Shown here: positions 1-9,730 of the stretch, in pieces | How the letters are laid out: every line of letters begins with the position of its first letter | Position numbering within the stretch: position 1 is the first letter of the stretch | Assembly (NCBI GenBank): GCA_023053575.1 | Contig: JAKZAP010000020.1 | Span: 20,145,998 to 20,209,997 of the forward strand | Direction of reading: 5' to 3' | DNA length: 64,000 nt | Origin: Branchinecta lynchi | Lineage: Eukaryota; Arthropoda; Branchiopoda; Anostraca; Branchinectidae | The notes under the pieces: generated by a model | The model's database searches: none | The model's input: only the letters and a program-made list of their open reading frames with translations | What the model was told of the DNA's origin: nothing | Translations under genes and position numbers: made by a program

Positions 1-1815
1 CCTCGTGCACCGATTCTACTGACAAGTCCCTTTCCCGTGATAGACATCAAGTTCACCGGATAAAAATAATGGGTACACCGACTAGCAAAAGTTGCAAACC
101 CCTCATCGCTGAAGATTTGTGTAGCATAACAGCCGATTATTACTTACAAGTCCCTTGCATGTTTGACATTTGGGAACCAAATTGTTCATCAAATGACAGG
201 TACGCCAACTAGCGAGAGCTGCAAACCCCTCATTGCCGAAGATGATTATGAGCTAACAGTCGCCTGTCGCGTACAAGTCCCCTAAATGTCTCACAACTGG
301 TATCGCCTATTTTTGGTTTCAGTTTGTACCTTACTACTGAAGTTGTCAACCCCTTGAAACTTTCAAACTGGTATATCTCATAAAGGAATTTTTTTTTACC
401 AAAAAATGGATGTCATATACTTTGATCAGCTCATTAGCGGCTATCGATTGCCGTCGAAGTTGAACTTTATCCTTTTCAAACTTGGAACAATATCTTATAT
501 AATCTAGTTGATATTATAAAGCTATCCGTAACTTTTCAGGATTAAAATACCATAGATGACACTATTAATTATTACAAAATTACCTTATGTTTTACATTAC
601 CGTATCGTTTGTACCCGTTGCGTAAACAGTTAATCCTAGGTTATAGCGATAGACCATCGATACAAACTTTCTTACTGTCATATGTACAGAAATCGAATAC
701 AATGTGCACCAATTTTCAAAAATTTCTAGCCCCTCGTGAACCGATTCTTACTTACAAGTCCCTCTCCCGTGATTGACATCAAATTCACCGGAAACAAATA
801 ATGGATATACCAGCTATCAAAAGTTGCAAGCCCCTCTTCGCTGAAGATGATTATAGCATAAGCTTTTTAAACGGGATGTTCTAAAAAAAATTAATCACAT
901 GATCAAAAGGTATTCTTCAGCGTTGTAGAGACAACAACAAAATAATATAGGAAGAAGGGACTAAATTAACTTTGCAGTCAGTTGTTCTTTATCCTTTTCA
1001 ATCGTAGACATCGTGACGGATGAAAACTTGGAACAATATCTTATATAATCTAGTTGGTAATAGAAAGCTATCCGTAACTTTTCAGGATTAAAATACCATA
1101 GATGACACTATTAATTATTATGAAACTACCTCATTGCTTTACATTTTCGTTTGTATCCGCTTTGTAAACAGTTAATCCTCGGTTACATTGATAGACCATC
1201 GACACAAACTTTCTTACCGTCAGATTTATAGAAATCGAATACAATGTGCACCCATTTGCAGAAATTCCTAGCCCCTCGTGAACCGATTCCTACTTACCAA
1301 GTCCCTCTCCCGTGATATACATTAAGTTAACCGGAAACAAATAATGGGTACACCAGCTAGCAAAAGCTGCAAACCCATCATCGCAGAAGATGATTGTAGC
1401 ATAACAGCCGATTATTACTTACAAGTCCCTTGCATATCTTACCATTGGGAACCAAATTGTTCTTACCATCGAATTCACCGGAAACAAATAACAGGTATAC
1501 CAACTAGCAAAAGCTGCAAACCCCTCATTACCGAAGATGATTATGGGCTAACAGTCGACTGTTGCTTAAAAGTCCCCTATATGTATCATAACTGGTATCG
1601 CCTATTTTTGGTTTCAATGTACCTTACTATGAAGTTGTCAACCCCTTTGAAATTTTCAAATTGGTGTATCTCATGAAGGAATTTTTGTACCAAAAAATGG
1701 ATGACATATACTTTGATCAGCTCATCAATGGCTATCGATTGCCGTCGAAAAAAAAATTCTACCTGTCTTAGTTCAAAAGTTGACTTTTTTGCCGTAGGCC
1801 AACTTTCTAACGTCA
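1..1815. repeat. Degenerate tandem repeat, three units of about 540-730 bp
   Basis: The phrase CCTCGTGAACCGATTC, followed by ACAAGTCCCTCTCCCGTGAT, recurs near positions 1, 731 and 1273, and the sequence after each occurrence is alignable. All units share the stretch containing TTGCAAACCCCTCATCGC; a stretch with ACTTGGAACAATATC occurs near 480 and 1027. Unit lengths differ because of internal deletions. No coding signal was recognised; the small ORFs here are repeat shadows. It lies in the intron upstream of the first visible convertase exon. Confidence 0.75.
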
Positions 1816-2559
1816 CGACTTAGAAAGGAGCAAAGGATAAGCTCTAGTTTCTTTAGCAATGAGAGAACTTTTAAAGTTTAAGAGGCACATCTGATACCGT
1901 TACTCTACCACAAACCAAAGTGCAAAAAAAAAAAATTATAAACTCAGCTGAAATCGTCGCAGACATGGACAGAAACAATAGATGGCAGCACTTTCGGACC
2001 CGTGGGAAAAAGCCACTTTTTTGTCTCTGTAGATTTTTCTATTTATCACTCAAAGAAGATATGTTGGCTATGGGGCCGGGTAACTGCCGCATATATTTAA
2101 CACTTATAGATTTTAGTCCATCTTCAATTTGAAACTGGTGCCTGCCTGCTTGCGTGCTAGAACGGAGCTTTCCACTCGAAAGCAGAAACATCTTTTGATG
2201 AAACGAAAGGTTCGCTACACAACTTCAGATAGTCCTCTCTGACATAGGCTATACAACTCCACTTCACTTCGCAAACCGTAGGCTCTGGCTCGATGACAAG
2301 CAAAAACCATCCTTATTGGCCCCAGGCAAGAGTTCTACGGAGCTTTCCAAAACGTAATGTCATATTCATCAATCCGGCCTAAGGTCCACACTTTCCGTAA
2401 AAACCGCACAGGTTAGACCCTTCTCAGTTACCAGGAATAAAATGAAATCGGAGTCATAGGAAAAAAAAAAAAAAAAAAAAAACGAGGACAAAACCAAAGT
2501 GTTGCTCTCGCAACACAAATACAACAAAAACGACTAAATACACAACAAAAACACTTGAT
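1816..2559. other. Intronic sequence, nothing recognised except a poly-A run
   Basis: The only conspicuous feature is an A run at about 2461-2482. It is not placed as the tail of the minus-strand LINE fragment next to it, because that tail would read as poly-T on this strand. Confidence 0.5.
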
Positions 2560-3084
2560 TATTTAAGGAGGCGGACAAACCCATGATGAGCTGGGAGAGC
2601 CTTCACTGTCTGGGGGAGTTTATCAGCAAGCTCAACTAGCTTTCCGGTTATATCTGGAAGCCCGAAAACTGAAATAAGGTTGCGGTTCCGATACCACGGA
2701 GGCAAATACAGTAGAAAACGCGAGAACCGAAAGTAATAAGAACGTAACGACCGAATATCTTTTCGCCCGAGGATGGGATAAACACCAGAAAGAAACAAAA
2801 CTGAATGATCAGTAAAAACAGAGTACAATTTAGCAAGGGACTTCCTACTGTATTTGCCCCGATTAGCGACAATTTTAGAGTAAGATACTTGGATCTTTTT
2901 CTTACAATCCGTCACAGCTTAGTCTCGGAAGGATTTCAGATTTTTAGCAATGTTAATACCCAACCACCGAAAAGAAGGGACACAAGGAACAGAAAAAGAA
3001 GAGCAATCCAAAGGCGAGTTAGAATTACTGTTAAAAGAAAGATATTCGCATTTTGTTAAGTTTAGTGACAACCCAATTTTGCTA
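2560..3084 (-). pseudogene. LINE reverse transcriptase C-terminal fragment
   Basis: Read on the minus strand this gives GLSLNLTKCEYLSF, then FRWLGINIAKNLKSF, and after a short break AKLYSVFTDHSVLFLSG and LPPWYRNRNLISVFGLPDI. This order matches the end of non-LTR retrotransposon reverse transcriptases: the LNxxK segment after the YxDD box, the WLG strand, then the thumb-like segment. The catalytic YxDD box is not present, so the piece is truncated at its 5' side. The reading frame shifts near 2917. It is a dead fragment in an intron; the LINE clade was not determined. Confidence 0.7.
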
Positions 3085-3725
3085 AGGAATGAAAAGACCA
3101 TTTCCAAGGCTAGCAAAGTTGCTGGTTTACTTCGAAGATCTTTTCAGTTTCACAACGAGCCATGCTTACTATACTGTACACCTCGCTGGTAAGGCCCATT
3201 CTCGAATATGTTCTCTGCTCAGTTAGACCCTTTTACAATAGAGACATTGATGCCCTCGAGACTGTTCAGCGGCGGCTCACGAAACTCCCGCATATACTCA
3301 GACATCTCCCATACCAGAAAAAGGCTTGAAAGACTTAAACTCCCTAGTCCCTACGCTGGCATACCGTTTCCACAGTGGAGACCTAATTAAGACATACAAG
3401 CTATGCCACGGTATGTACGAAAACGTCGAAGCTGACTACTCCTGAGCTTCAACTATAACAACCTACGCGGTCACAGCCTCAAGCTCACCGTAGAGAGGTT
3501 CTGCAAATATAGATAGATAGATAGATGTTTTGGTCGGTGATTTTATTGGTCCGGTGGAGTTTCAAAAACCGCGTGCCGCCCCATTGGAATCAACTGCCCG
3601 AAGAAACAGCAAACTCTCCATCACTGAGCCGATTCAAGAAAGAAATAGAGAGATTGCACCCTACCCGAAGAAAACGGATATTGCTACATCGTCATCACGG
3701 GACCATAACAACAAAATTTAACATT
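3085..3725 (+). pseudogene. LINE reverse transcriptase 3' fragment (CR1/Jockey-like)
   Basis: Across frames the plus strand reads KASKVAGLLRRSF, then LVRPILEYV, ALETVQRRLTKLP, LRGHSLKLTVERF and finally NRVPPHWNQLPEETANSPS followed by FKKEIERL. This is the characteristic C-terminal order of CR1- and Jockey-type ORF2 proteins (LRRSF, VRPILEY, iExVQRRxTK, LRGHSxKL, WNxLP, FK). There are several frameshifts and a TAG(A) microsatellite inside it, so it is inactive. It meets the minus-strand LINE fragment head to head near 3085. Confidence 0.8.
3509..3526. repeat. (GATA)n microsatellite
   Basis: Four to five perfect GATA units interrupt the LINE reading frame between its LRGHSLKL and WNQLP segments. 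Confidence 0.9.
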
Positions 3726-4184
3726 GGGAGGTATAGGACTTTCAACTTTGGAATTAAATTATCGGTGTTTTATCATCATTCTGAGCCAGGGACTTGGCTA
3801 TTCCTTAACCGTATGATTCTATTTTTTGCACAAGAGTTTCCATGGAAGTAAGAGCTTGAAGGCTTCAAAGTTTGAACACAAAAACGGAGTCTCGAATCCA
3901 ATTGGTCGGCGATGAGGCGGATTTGAAAAAATCTGTCATAGTTGACCAATAGGACGAGACTCCGTCTTTGCTTACAAACTTTGACGCCTTCAAACTCTTA
4001 CTTCCATGGAAACTCTTTTGCAAAAATAGAATTATACGGTTAAGAGCCCAGTTAGCATTCCCTAGCTCAGAATGATGATAAAACGCCGATAATTTAATTT
4101 CAAAGTTGAAAGTCCTATACTTCCTAATGTTCAATTGTTACGTTACGATCCCGTCCGTTTTCGTCGTGTATGGTGCAATCTCTC
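3647..4184. repeat. Large inverted repeat made from a LINE tail
   Basis: The sequence from AGAGATTGCACCCTAC (about 3649) runs to a centre near 3925 and returns as its reverse complement, ending in GTATGGTGCAATCTCTCT (about 4184). Arms are about 260 bp, with CGGAGTCTCG facing CGAGACTCCG around a short centre. The outer part of the left arm is the end of the plus-strand LINE ORF, so the structure looks like an inverted duplication of the LINE 3' end. It would form a long hairpin in the pre-mRNA. Confidence 0.8.
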
Positions 4185-4983
4185 TATTGATGAAATGTTT
4201 CTTTCCCAAATGTACAACCCTAAATGTTTCAAAAGAACTTTTTAGAGGCTTTGTCGCCTTATTGTTTTGCAGTATAATATTATGAATTAAATGTGGAGCT
4301 TGGGGCTGTCTGGAAATTTTCGACAGTTTCAATGTATACCGGGGTGGGGTTAAGTTATTCTAGAAATCTTTTAATTCTGAGGAGAGAAAAATAGGAGCGA
4401 GGCCTTCTCGAGAGGCCAAGAGCCGATTTTGATCACTTAATCATTATTTATTGTTGTCGGAGTTGATATTCCAGTTATGGGTCTTTTGCTTCACTACCAC
4501 GGATGGAAGGTTGAGTAACAAATCATCGGGATCCGCAAGTAATTTTATTTCAGTAAAGCCTTGCCATCCACTTTAAGCCACGAAATCTACATAAGAAGAA
4601 AAACGTAAATGAAAACACTGGGAAACCGTAGAAGAAAATCCTCCTTGTCCGACTTCCCAGCAAGTGAACCGTCCGAAATTTTATCACGCTCATTAGTTTT
4701 TTTTTAATAATGTACATTATTTCCTTAATAGCTTGTACTATACACGCTAGCACTGGATCGTCATTAACACAAATAACATATGACAATTACATAAGTAGAC
4801 ATTTCATCTACACGTACAACTTGAAAATAAAATTTGACTTAACTTCATCTTAACTTCTCCCAACCATCCCTTCCTTCCCACAACTTTCATTCTTAAAACC
4901 TCCGTCTAGTCTCGTCAACTTATCAGGAACATTCAAATCCCATTTGTAATCTACTGCTTCTCCATACGTCGGGAAAGAGAATA
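4185..4983. other. Intronic sequence, nothing recognised
   Basis: About 800 bp without a coding signal or a repeat that recurs elsewhere in the window. Confidence 0.5.
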
Positions 4984-6295
4984 GTTGCGTTTTTGCGGAT
5001 ACCATGGTATCTGATACCACGGTAAAGTCATTTTTGCAGTTACTGTGGTATCTGATACCAAGAATAAATAAGGGAAGAATTGAGAAGACATGAATCATGC
5101 GACGTCTCTTTTTCCCCGATGCTCAAGTATCGGGGGTGGAACCTACTCGGTGCATGTCCCGACCACAGAGTAATTATTGGCGCGTGTTCCTCTGATCGCC
5201 GTTCTTCGCGACAAGAAAGTGTGCCGAATTCAAATTAAACAGAAAGAGGACGACAGCAATGACAAAATTTAGCCAGATGTAAAGTGCAACTTTCGAGATA
5301 AAGATATACATTTTTGACCAAGCATAATAAGTTGTTATCACAAACTGAGACGTCTTGAAAGATATCTTAGAATCAGCAATCATTAATTTAAAATTAGGAA
5401 ATACCTTAAATTACCTTAAATTGCGATGAATCCCGATGAATCGCTTGCGGTTGATGATGGTGTACATTTATTACGTTATAGCCTATTGTTTTTCGCAACT
5501 ACACGAGAAAATGGTATGAACATTTTGTGTAGAGAGAGAGTACAACTTAAAAACAAAACATAATAACTCATTGAGTACATTTCAACAGCTACCTACCTTA
5601 AATTGTCCAAGCTGAATACCTTTTCTACAAGCGATTCTTTACACTCCTGAGAAGACCAAAGTAAAATTACTAATGTCCACACCGATCCTATTGAATCTGA
5701 ACTAAAGACATGCGTGTTAGCTCTATGCTTCAAGTGCTTCAACGTTCAAATTGCTTAATTGCTCCCCTGAGTCATCCAATGCCGCATTCCCTTGGGCTTC
5801 ACCGTCTTTGTGACGGGTCGTGATAACTTACGCTTCATATTGCAAATCTGACCGGAGATTCAAAAGTCGTTTCCGTTTGTATAATCCTTCAGAAATCAGC
5901 AGTGTTTGAACTTCCCGCCTTTTCTGACTGCTTCATCACTTTTGTTCTGGAGGTAACACTTAATACTGCAAGAGGCAACACGAGAAGCTCCACCCCCGAT
6001 ACATAAGATCGGAGAAAAAGATATCCACCATGCTGACATCGAGTTTACGTGAGTTCTCAATTCTTCCCTTATTTATTCTTGCTGATACCAAGGTCAAAAG
6101 GCGTGTTTGCAGTTATCGTGGTATCTGGCCAGTTATCGTACTATCTGATATTCAGATACCACGGTCCGACCGTGGTAACTGATCGTGGTACCTGAAAAAG
6201 TCATCTCGCTCTCAAGATCGCCAACAATAGAGCCTAGGATTTTGTCAAATTGGTGGGAAAGAAGTTTGGCACTTAGTGATGTGACTGGATTTGAG

Positions 6296-7446
6296 TTTTT
6301 GGGATCCCAAAATGTAAGTGGAGGGATACCTTTGACATCGCAAAAGTCAGTCTGGTCCGTTCGTTCGTCCGTCTGTCAGCACGATAACTTTCGAAGGGAA
6401 TGAGATATTTTGACGAAACTTGGTGTGAGGATTTTTCAAGTCAAGAGAAAGGTCAAGTTCGTAGATTTGCCCGATAGCTGCATATTTAGGGGAGGGGGGG
6501 GGGGGGGTCAAATTGAGGGGCGAGACAAACATTTTTTAAAAGCTAATCAATTAGTTGATTAAGGGGTAAGACGACATGCTGAACACGAATATGAAAACCA
6601 TTTTCTCGCCTGACAAGTAGTTCACCCGGAATCCGGCCGAAACCGGAAAAATTGCTAAAAGTAAAAGTTTTATCTGAAAAGTTCATTTTCCAGCTTGAGC
6701 GGCTTGAGCCTGAAGAGGACCCCTGCCAATAAGGGCCGAAATATAGCTCTAATAAAGTGTAGCTGACTTATTCGTTTTGCTCCGTCAAATATGATATGAT
6801 TCGCAGTCAGCTTCGGCTGAAGGAATATTGATTTTATCTGATGTTGATTAGAAGTCTGATTTGGGGTTAAGAAGACATGATAAATCCGAATATGAAAATT
6901 ATTTTTTCGGTGGACAAGTAGATCGCCCGGAATCCGGCTAAAACCGAAAAACTTGTTAAAAGTAAAAGTTTTATATGAATTTCATTAGGTGTTCGATTTA
7001 CGGGTAAGAAGACATGCTGAATTCCTCTATGACAATAATTTTCTATCTTGACACATAGTTCGCCACGAATCCGGTTGAAATCTTAAAATTTGTTAAAAGT
7101 TGAAGTTTTATCTGAAGTTAATTAGAGGTTCGTTTTTGGGGTAAGGAGATACGCTGAATCCGTTTTTGAATTTCCAAGTTTTTTCAGGACAACTAGTTCG
7201 CGCGGAATCCGGGTGAAACCGGAAATTCGGCATAAGTAAGGCAGGAACTTTCGTCAAAGTAGATATGACGCAGGCTATAGGGGTAAACACACATGGTGAA
7301 TCCATATTTGAACTTGGTTTTCTCAGATTATTACCATTTGCCTTAATCTGCTCAAGAAGTCTGGCGAAGACTGGACCTCTATAAGACCCGATTGTCTGAA
7401 TCATATATGATTTTTGGGGGATCCCATCGAAACCTTTGGTCTTGTT
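6296..7446 (+). mobile_element. Family B repeat element, copy 1
   Basis: It begins with the palindrome TTTTGGGATCCCAAAA, followed by GTAAGTGGAGGGATACC, a CCGT-type microsatellite, GATGAAACTTGGTGTGAGG-like sequence and a G run. It continues with iterated segments around GGAATCCGG and AAGACATGCTGAA, and ends near GGGATCCCATCGAAACC. The same order is found at 29630, 32075, 50461 (reverse) and 52678. A 154-bp retroposon (6678-6831) is inserted in it. Non-coding and probably non-autonomous. Confidence 0.7.
6678..6831 (+). mobile_element. Short retroposon with hammerhead-like core (family H, copy 1)
   Basis: This 154-bp insertion interrupts family B and is flanked by the direct repeat TTTTATCTGA (6668-6677 and 6832-6841). 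It carries CTGAAGA at 6710-6716, a GC-rich hairpin (GGACCC... AAGGGCC) and GAAA at 6738-6741, the order of a hammerhead core with stem II. Near its 3' end TCAGC-TTCG-GCTGA can form a hairpin. Stem I could not be paired convincingly. Confidence 0.6.
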
Positions 7447-7664
7447 CCTTTGGGATGACTTCGAAAAGCGCAATTTCGGCAATTGTCGTTTTTGTAGAGC
7501 AACCGTGGTCTCAGATACCACGTGTTACTGCAAAAACGACTAATTGCAAATCCAGTTACCGCGGTAACAGATACCATGGTATCTGCAAAAGCGCAACTAA
7601 TGAAGTCGTGATTCTGAAAGGGTTACATTTATCATTTTTTTGTTTCATGTTTATTCTTTTTCAG

Positions 7665-7793
7665 AATCGAGGTGGTGGTCTGGATATGAACGTCGCAGCA
7701 GCATGGGCTGAAGGTCACACTGGGAAAGGTGTTGTCGTTACGATTCTAGATGATGGCTTAGAAAAGGACCACCCGGACATAAAAAAGAATTAT
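7665..7793 (+). CDS. Fur1: Furin-type proprotein convertase, internal exon (catalytic Asp)
   Basis: The exon encodes 43 residues, starting [14 protein letters not shown] and ending DHPDIKKNY. It contains TILDDGLE, the subtilisin-family motif that carries the catalytic Asp of furin-like convertases (Asp153 in human furin). The acceptor is TTTTTCAG and the donor is TAT|GTAAGT, both phase 0. In the family this segment opens the catalytic domain, which cleaves secretory precursors after paired basic residues in the trans-Golgi and at the cell surface. The NRGGGLDMN wording and the DHPDI ending are closest to invertebrate Fur1 among the convertases I can recall; PC2 is ruled out by the Asn found in the fourth exon. 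Signal peptide and prodomain exons must lie upstream of the window. The exon is followed by a 33.4-kb intron. Family assignment is near certain; the ortholog symbol is an inference. Confidence 0.95.
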
Positions 7794-7879
7794 GTAAGTC
7801 GATCCATTTTTCTTAAATGACCTGTAAGGTCCAGTATTTTAAAATAGTTGTAAACTTTATAACTGGGCTATTCCAAAAA

Positions 7880-7960
7880 TTATCCACGGCTTTGTTTTCG
7901 GGCCGTTTCCAGGCCCGTTGACTTCTAGCAAAAACGGGAAAATTCACATAACCGTTTTTA
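7880..7960 (-). repeat. Diverged single relic of the 160-bp satellite unit
   Basis: Its reverse complement reads like the core of the satellite at 44700-47325: TTTTGCTAGAAGTC, a GGCCTGG segment, then AAAGCCGTGGATAA. In the satellite the corresponding words are TTCGCTAGAAGTCGATGGAC, CCTGGGAAAAGGC and AAAGCCGTTGATAG. It lies 87 bp after the first exon. Confidence 0.45.
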
Positions 7961-8503
7961 GTGGAGTGTTCCTTGGAACATCCACTATTGCGAGAGCTGT
8001 AGAAGCTATCGGTTTTCACCGTATCTCGTGGAGCTCGTAACTCATAAACAAGTGCAAGTATCAAGTCAAGTTATGAACATTATTCACTGGGCAATCTGGG
8101 TCCATTTGCCCCTGAACCGGGTGGGGGACGAGACCCCCCAAAAGGCACAGCTAGACCCCATTACCCACAAGTTTTGGAAGTTTCCAGACGCGCTAAACCT
8201 CTTCAGAGCGCCTTTCCCACGCTGGAAATATTACCGACCCCTGCTATCCAACTGTTATCCTAGTCAATGTTCCGGAGTCCATGGTATGATACCAAACAGA
8301 TTCATTACGACAGGGCAATGTCTAGGTCGTATTCTGTTTGAACAAATCTTGGCAATAGAGATTACTGTTCTAGCGTGGTTATGAGCCCTTGCGGGAAAAT
8401 TGGTTTCTCGGGAATCAAAGGGGCTTCACCCTCTGAGAACGATGTACACCTACTGATGCAGTGCTAGATTTGATAAACGCCATCACCCACAATGTGGAGG
8501 CAT
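7961..8503. other. Intronic sequence, nothing recognised
   Basis: No coding signal or window-internal repeat was identified here. Confidence 0.45.
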
Positions 8504-8853
8504 ACCCTGTCAGAAGTTTCATAACAGATAACACAACTATGCGCGGTTTGAACAGACCACACTTGGTATGTAATCTGTACTGATTTTGAAAACGTTGTGT
8601 AGAAAATGTTATACATACAGAGCATTGCCAGGAAGAGCCGAAAAAGCATCTGCTGATTTTTCCGATAGCAAGACGAGAAACAAAAAAGTCACCAATTCCT
8701 TTTTTTGTTTTTATTCTGCTCTTCATGTCAATGCTTGTTATGCGTAACATTTAATTCATAACGTTTTCAAAATCACAACAGATTACATCCCAAGTGTTGT
8801 CCATTGAAACTGCGCATCCTTATGTTATCTGTTATGAAACTTCTGACAGTGTA
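8504..8853. mobile_element. Foldback MITE (family F)
   Basis: TGTCAGAAGTTTCATAACAG at about 8509 is answered by CTGTTATGAAACTTCTGACA ending at 8848. The arms are about 95 bp, with GATTTTGAAAACGTT facing AACGTTTTCAAAATC at the inner edge and a spacer of about 165 bp. A related copy including the spacer lies at 20030-20225. No ORF. Confidence 0.65.
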
Positions 8854-9730
8854 GCAGATTATATTCAGGAGAATACGAAAATACCCACTCTCGATCTTTG
8901 AGAGTTCGGAACAGTCAGCGCATTTTTCTTTGTCAGACCTGATCGTACATTTTTAGTGTTTTTTTGGGGGGTGGGAGTCAGTAATATTATTTGACTCAGT
9001 GGTGGATCGTGTATGCGGTTTTTGGGACACCAAAAGTTAGGTGACGGGATAACAGGTCCGTCTGTTATATTTTATATTACATTAGATTGTATATGGGGTT
9101 TATTGTGGAAAAAAAAAATACTAGGAACTACAAAACCCTCCAGAAGTTCACACTTGTTAAGAGGTTTAACAAATCCACTTAGACAGATTAACCTGCATAA
9201 CACTATAATAAAGAAATAAAGAAGAAAAAATAGAGGAAGAGAAAAGTAAAAAAAGAAACAAAATTATGCACTTACTCGGTTCCTGGTCTAACACCCAAAA
9301 CAAAACTATACAGTCGAAAATCCCGTCTCCAAAAACAACTAAACCAAATAAATAAATAAAATATATATGGATAAATAAACATAACGGAATCTGGGTCAAC
9401 CTGAAAACGACTCAAATCAAAATAACGACAGTTTAAAACTCATATTGACGGAGACGAAGGGTTTTAAGGGTTTTATCACGATAACTCTCGAAAGGGCTGA
9501 GTTAATTCTGTGTTAAGGGTCCCTTGGGTCAAAATACAGGAATTTTCTTTTACGTTGGAAAATAATAATTGTTCCAAGCCGGTTAGGTTGTTCATGTGGG
9601 CAAAAAACATGGTTTTGCCTTATATGAACGTTTTTCCTTCGGATAAGTCCTATCAATGAATCAATCAATCGTTGTAATTTGCCAGAATATTTTACAAAAT
9701 AGCAGTGGCATTGTCAAGACATAATTAAAA
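8854..9730. repeat. Diverged family B fragments in otherwise plain intron
   Basis: TTTTTGGGACACCAAAAG at about 9018 resembles the family B left terminus and is followed by GTCCGTCTGT. A second weak match (CACGATAACTCTCGAAAGG) lies near 9477. Between them nothing else was recognised. These are short, uncertain relics. Confidence 0.35.

Larger units (their letters stand above)
4984..7597. mobile_element. TA-flanked inverted-repeat element (family D), interrupted by a second element
   Basis: The left end GTTGCGTTTTTGCGGATACC and the right end, whose reverse complement starts GTTGCGCTTTTGCAGATACC, are terminal inverted repeats. Each is bounded by TA, as in Tc1/mariner-type insertions. Palindromic GGTATCTGATACC / CAGATACC motifs recur near both ends and near 6100-6190. 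An internal inverted pair lies at about 5030-5145 and 5990-6110 (both contain the CCCCCGATAC segment). The family B element at 6296-7446 sits inside. The right end lies only 67 bp before the first convertase exon. No transposase was seen. Confidence 0.6.

Noticed and set aside
1344..1676. 110-residue ORF in the tandem repeat at the window start
   Set aside because: The sister units at 1 and 731 do not keep the frame; it is a shadow of the repeat.
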